Assembly: GCA_963824195.1 (NCBI GenBank)
Contig: CAWGOJ010000018.1
Coordinates: 203,552 to 267,551 of the forward strand
Reading direction: 5' to 3'
Source of the DNA: Bog-473 sp963824195
GTDB lineage: Bacteria; Actinomycetota; Acidimicrobiia; Acidimicrobiales; RAAP-2
DNA length: 64,000 nucleotides
This document shows positions 62,543 through 64,000 of the stretch, in pieces; within the stretch, counting starts at the first letter, position 1, and every line of letters starts with the position of its first letter. The notes beneath the pieces are model-generated. The model saw only the letters and a list, made by a program, of their open reading frames with translations, was not told where the DNA came from and did no database searches. The position numbers and the translations under genes were made by a program.

Positions 62543-63760
62543 CTAGCGAGAAACCACCTGGTCCCGGAGCAGTGCGTCAATCTCTTCCGTCGGGACACCC
62601 AGTTCCCCCAATATGGCGGTGGTCTGTTGTCCGAGGCGCGGAGGGGGAAGTCGGTGGGTGGCACGTTCCCCGTTGATGGTGAGCGGAATGTCCACGACAC
62701 TCAGGTCTGGAATGTCGGGGTGCGGCATGGCCACCAACATGTCGAGGGCCTCGAGCTGTGGGTCATTGACGAAGTCGGCCACAGCGCGAACTCGGCTGCA
62801 TGGGATCGTCTCTGCGCCGAGGAGGACCTCCCACTCTGCTGCAGGCTTCCTCTTGAAGCGGTCCTCCAAGAGCTGATGGAGCCCGGTGCGGTTGGCGACT
62901 CGGTCCGAGTTGTGGGCGTAGCCCGGAACCTCTGGGAGTTCGGGCAGTCCGAGCACTCGGCATAACGAGACGAACAGCTGGTCGTTCCCGGCTGTGACCA
63001 TGAGGTCTCCGTCCGCAGTTGCGAATGTCTCATAGGGGGCGACGAAGGGTGTTCCGTTTCCCTGCCGCTGAGGACTCTCGCCCGTGGCCAGATACCCCTC
63101 CACGTGGTACGAGAGCAACCAGGCCGCCGTCTCGTAGAGGCTCACCTCGACGAGAGCACCCATCCCGGTCGCAGAGCGGTTCGAAAGGGCGGCCTGGATC
63201 CCCACCGCAGCCCACATACCCGTGCCCAGGTCGATCGCTCCCACGCCCAAACGCGCCGGAGTCCCATCGGGATGGCCTGTCATCGACATGAGTCCCGTCT
63301 CCGCCTGGAGCACCGGGTCATAGCCGGGCGCGTCCTTCTTGGGTCCTTTTGATCCGTACGCAGTGATGGAGCAGTACACCAGTGCTTCATTTCCGTCACG
63401 GAGAGCGTGATAGTCGAGACCGCGCTTTGCAAGAGACCCGGGTCGAAAGCTCGAGACCACCACGTCGGCGCGAGATGCGAGGCGGCGTACCAAATGTTGC
63501 CCGGCCTCCGCATCCAAATCGATCGTGATGCTCCGTTTATTGCGGTTACAAGCCAGGAACGTCGTGCTCTGCCCATTCCACTCTGGTGGACGCCAATTGC
63601 GAGTGTCGTCACCAGACCCAGGGGATTCAACTTTGATGACGTCTGCGCCCAAATCTCCAAGCAACATGGTGCAGTACGGACCGGCCAGGTTCCGCGACAG
63701 ATCCAGGACGGTGATGTCGCGGAGGGTCTCGGAAAGTAGTGACGTGGGCACCCGATCCAT
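62543..63760 (-). CDS. CaiB/BaiF (family III) CoA-transferase
   Basis: The ATG at 63760 (MDRVPTSLLSETLRDITVLD) follows AGGAGAAAGGGG and gives 405 residues; the frame is open to 63787. LGDLGADVIKVESPGSGDDT and NRNKRSITIDLDAEAGQ are typical of the family. The catalytic Asp sits in KDAPGYDPVLQAETGLMSMT near residue 160. These enzymes transfer CoA between carboxylic acids (for example carnitine, bile acid or formyl/oxalyl thioesters). Neighbours give no hint of the substrate. Confidence 0.9.
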   Translation of the reverse strand: MDRVPTSLLSETLRDITVLDLSRNLAGPYCTMLLGDLGADVIKVESPGSGDDTRNWRPPEWNGQSTTFLACNRNKRSITIDLDAEAGQHLVRRLASRADVVVSSFRPGSLAKRGLDYHALRDGNEALVYCSITAYGSKGPKKDAPGYDPVLQAETGLMSMTGHPDGTPARLGVGAIDLGTGMWAAVGIQAALSNRSATGMGALVEVSLYETAAWLLSYHVEGYLATGESPQRQGNGTPFVAPYETFATADGDLMVTAGNDQLFVSLCRVLGLPELPEVPGYAHNSDRVANRTGLHQLLEDRFKRKPAAEWEVLLGAETIPCSRVRAVADFVNDPQLEALDMLVAMPHPDIPDLSVVDIPLTINGERATHRLPPPRLGQQTTAILGELGVPTEEIDALLRDQVVSR

Positions 63761-63787
63761 TAAAACCCCTTTCTCCTGCTTGAGCAT

Positions 63788-64000
63788 TCGCCAGTGGTCC
63801 GCTGGGTGGTCATTGGATCCGGGACTCTGATCGCTGCATTTGTGCTGGCGTGAGCTGCGTGGCGTCGATCATTTCCGACCAGGTGGAGGCGGTGTGCGGC
63901 GGCCGAAACCGCCGAGACCCGATTGGCGACGCGGCAAACAATATCGTGCTGAAGGGGAACACTCGGTTGTCCAGTCGGCGTCCGCGCACCTGGGATTTTG
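63788..64000. other. Window end, no recognised gene
   Basis: Frames are open on both strands up to the window end, for example on the plus strand from the GTG at 63852, but none shows a familiar motif. A gene starting or ending just outside cannot be excluded. Confidence 0.3.

Overview
The window looks like a chromosomal segment of a high-GC actinobacterium, probably Acidimicrobiia-like or a relative. That is an inference from the gene content: WS/DGAT-type acyltransferases, a GlgM-GlgE glycogen pathway, a GMC/cholesterol-oxidase-like protein, an F420-reductase-like protein, frequent GTG starts and 4-nt ATGA/GTGA gene overlaps. There is no rRNA, no intact tRNA, no CRISPR array and no complete transposase or integrase.

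Layout. 1-10.2 kb: a RibD_C-type reductase, a small membrane protein, four class I SAM methyltransferases, a Mug-type uracil-DNA glycosylase, a WS/DGAT acyltransferase and a beta-hydroxyacid-dehydrogenase-like protein. 10.8-21.7 kb: a UspA protein, an MFS transporter, an overlapping HMG-CoA reductase/GMC oxidoreductase pair, a second WS/DGAT, a KASIII-like condensing enzyme and a secreted alpha/beta hydrolase. 22-32.5 kb: secreted and VOC-type proteins mixed with gene scraps and frameshifted genes, plus intact GH15 glucosidase, flavin disulfide-reductase-like protein, glucose-6-phosphate dehydrogenase and DHFR. 32.5-41.3 kb: short one- or two-gene modules (MDR reductase plus SnoaL-like protein; an orphan ABC binding protein; Baeyer-Villiger monooxygenase plus SDR; a cysteine-less peroxiredoxin-like protein), each bounded by copies of one repeat. 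41.9-59.05 kb: a compact, visibly GC-richer alpha-glucan cluster (glgP-glgE-malQ-glgB-glgX, then glgM, then a GH63-like glucosidase and a second glgX). 59.1-64 kb: an IS110 scrap, two paralogous tyrosine phosphatases around a MazEF-like toxin-antitoxin pair, and a CaiB/BaiF CoA-transferase.

The most unusual feature is a dispersed repeat of about 185 bp, present in eleven full or partial copies from 10.3 to 62.5 kb and all in one orientation. On the minus strand it carries the 3' half of a tRNA-Gly(GCC) (anticodon arm, T arm, 3' acceptor strand and CCA) but no D-arm or 5' acceptor strand. Beyond it lie two CGTCCACC-type direct repeats and a perfect 8-bp palindrome, GTAGTAGA-GCGG-TCTACTAC. The copies partition the window into gene modules, and one phosphatase-plus-repeat unit is duplicated. 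The picture resembles an array of tRNA-derived attachment sites or an unrecognised mobile cassette system; this is inference, since no recombinase is present.

The glucan genes form one pathway: GlgM makes maltose-1-phosphate from ADP-glucose and glucose-1-phosphate, GlgE polymerises it, GlgB branches, and GlgX, GlgP, MalQ and the glucosidases remodel and degrade the polymer. GH15 (24.1 kb) and G6PDH (28.6 kb) could link released glucose to central metabolism.
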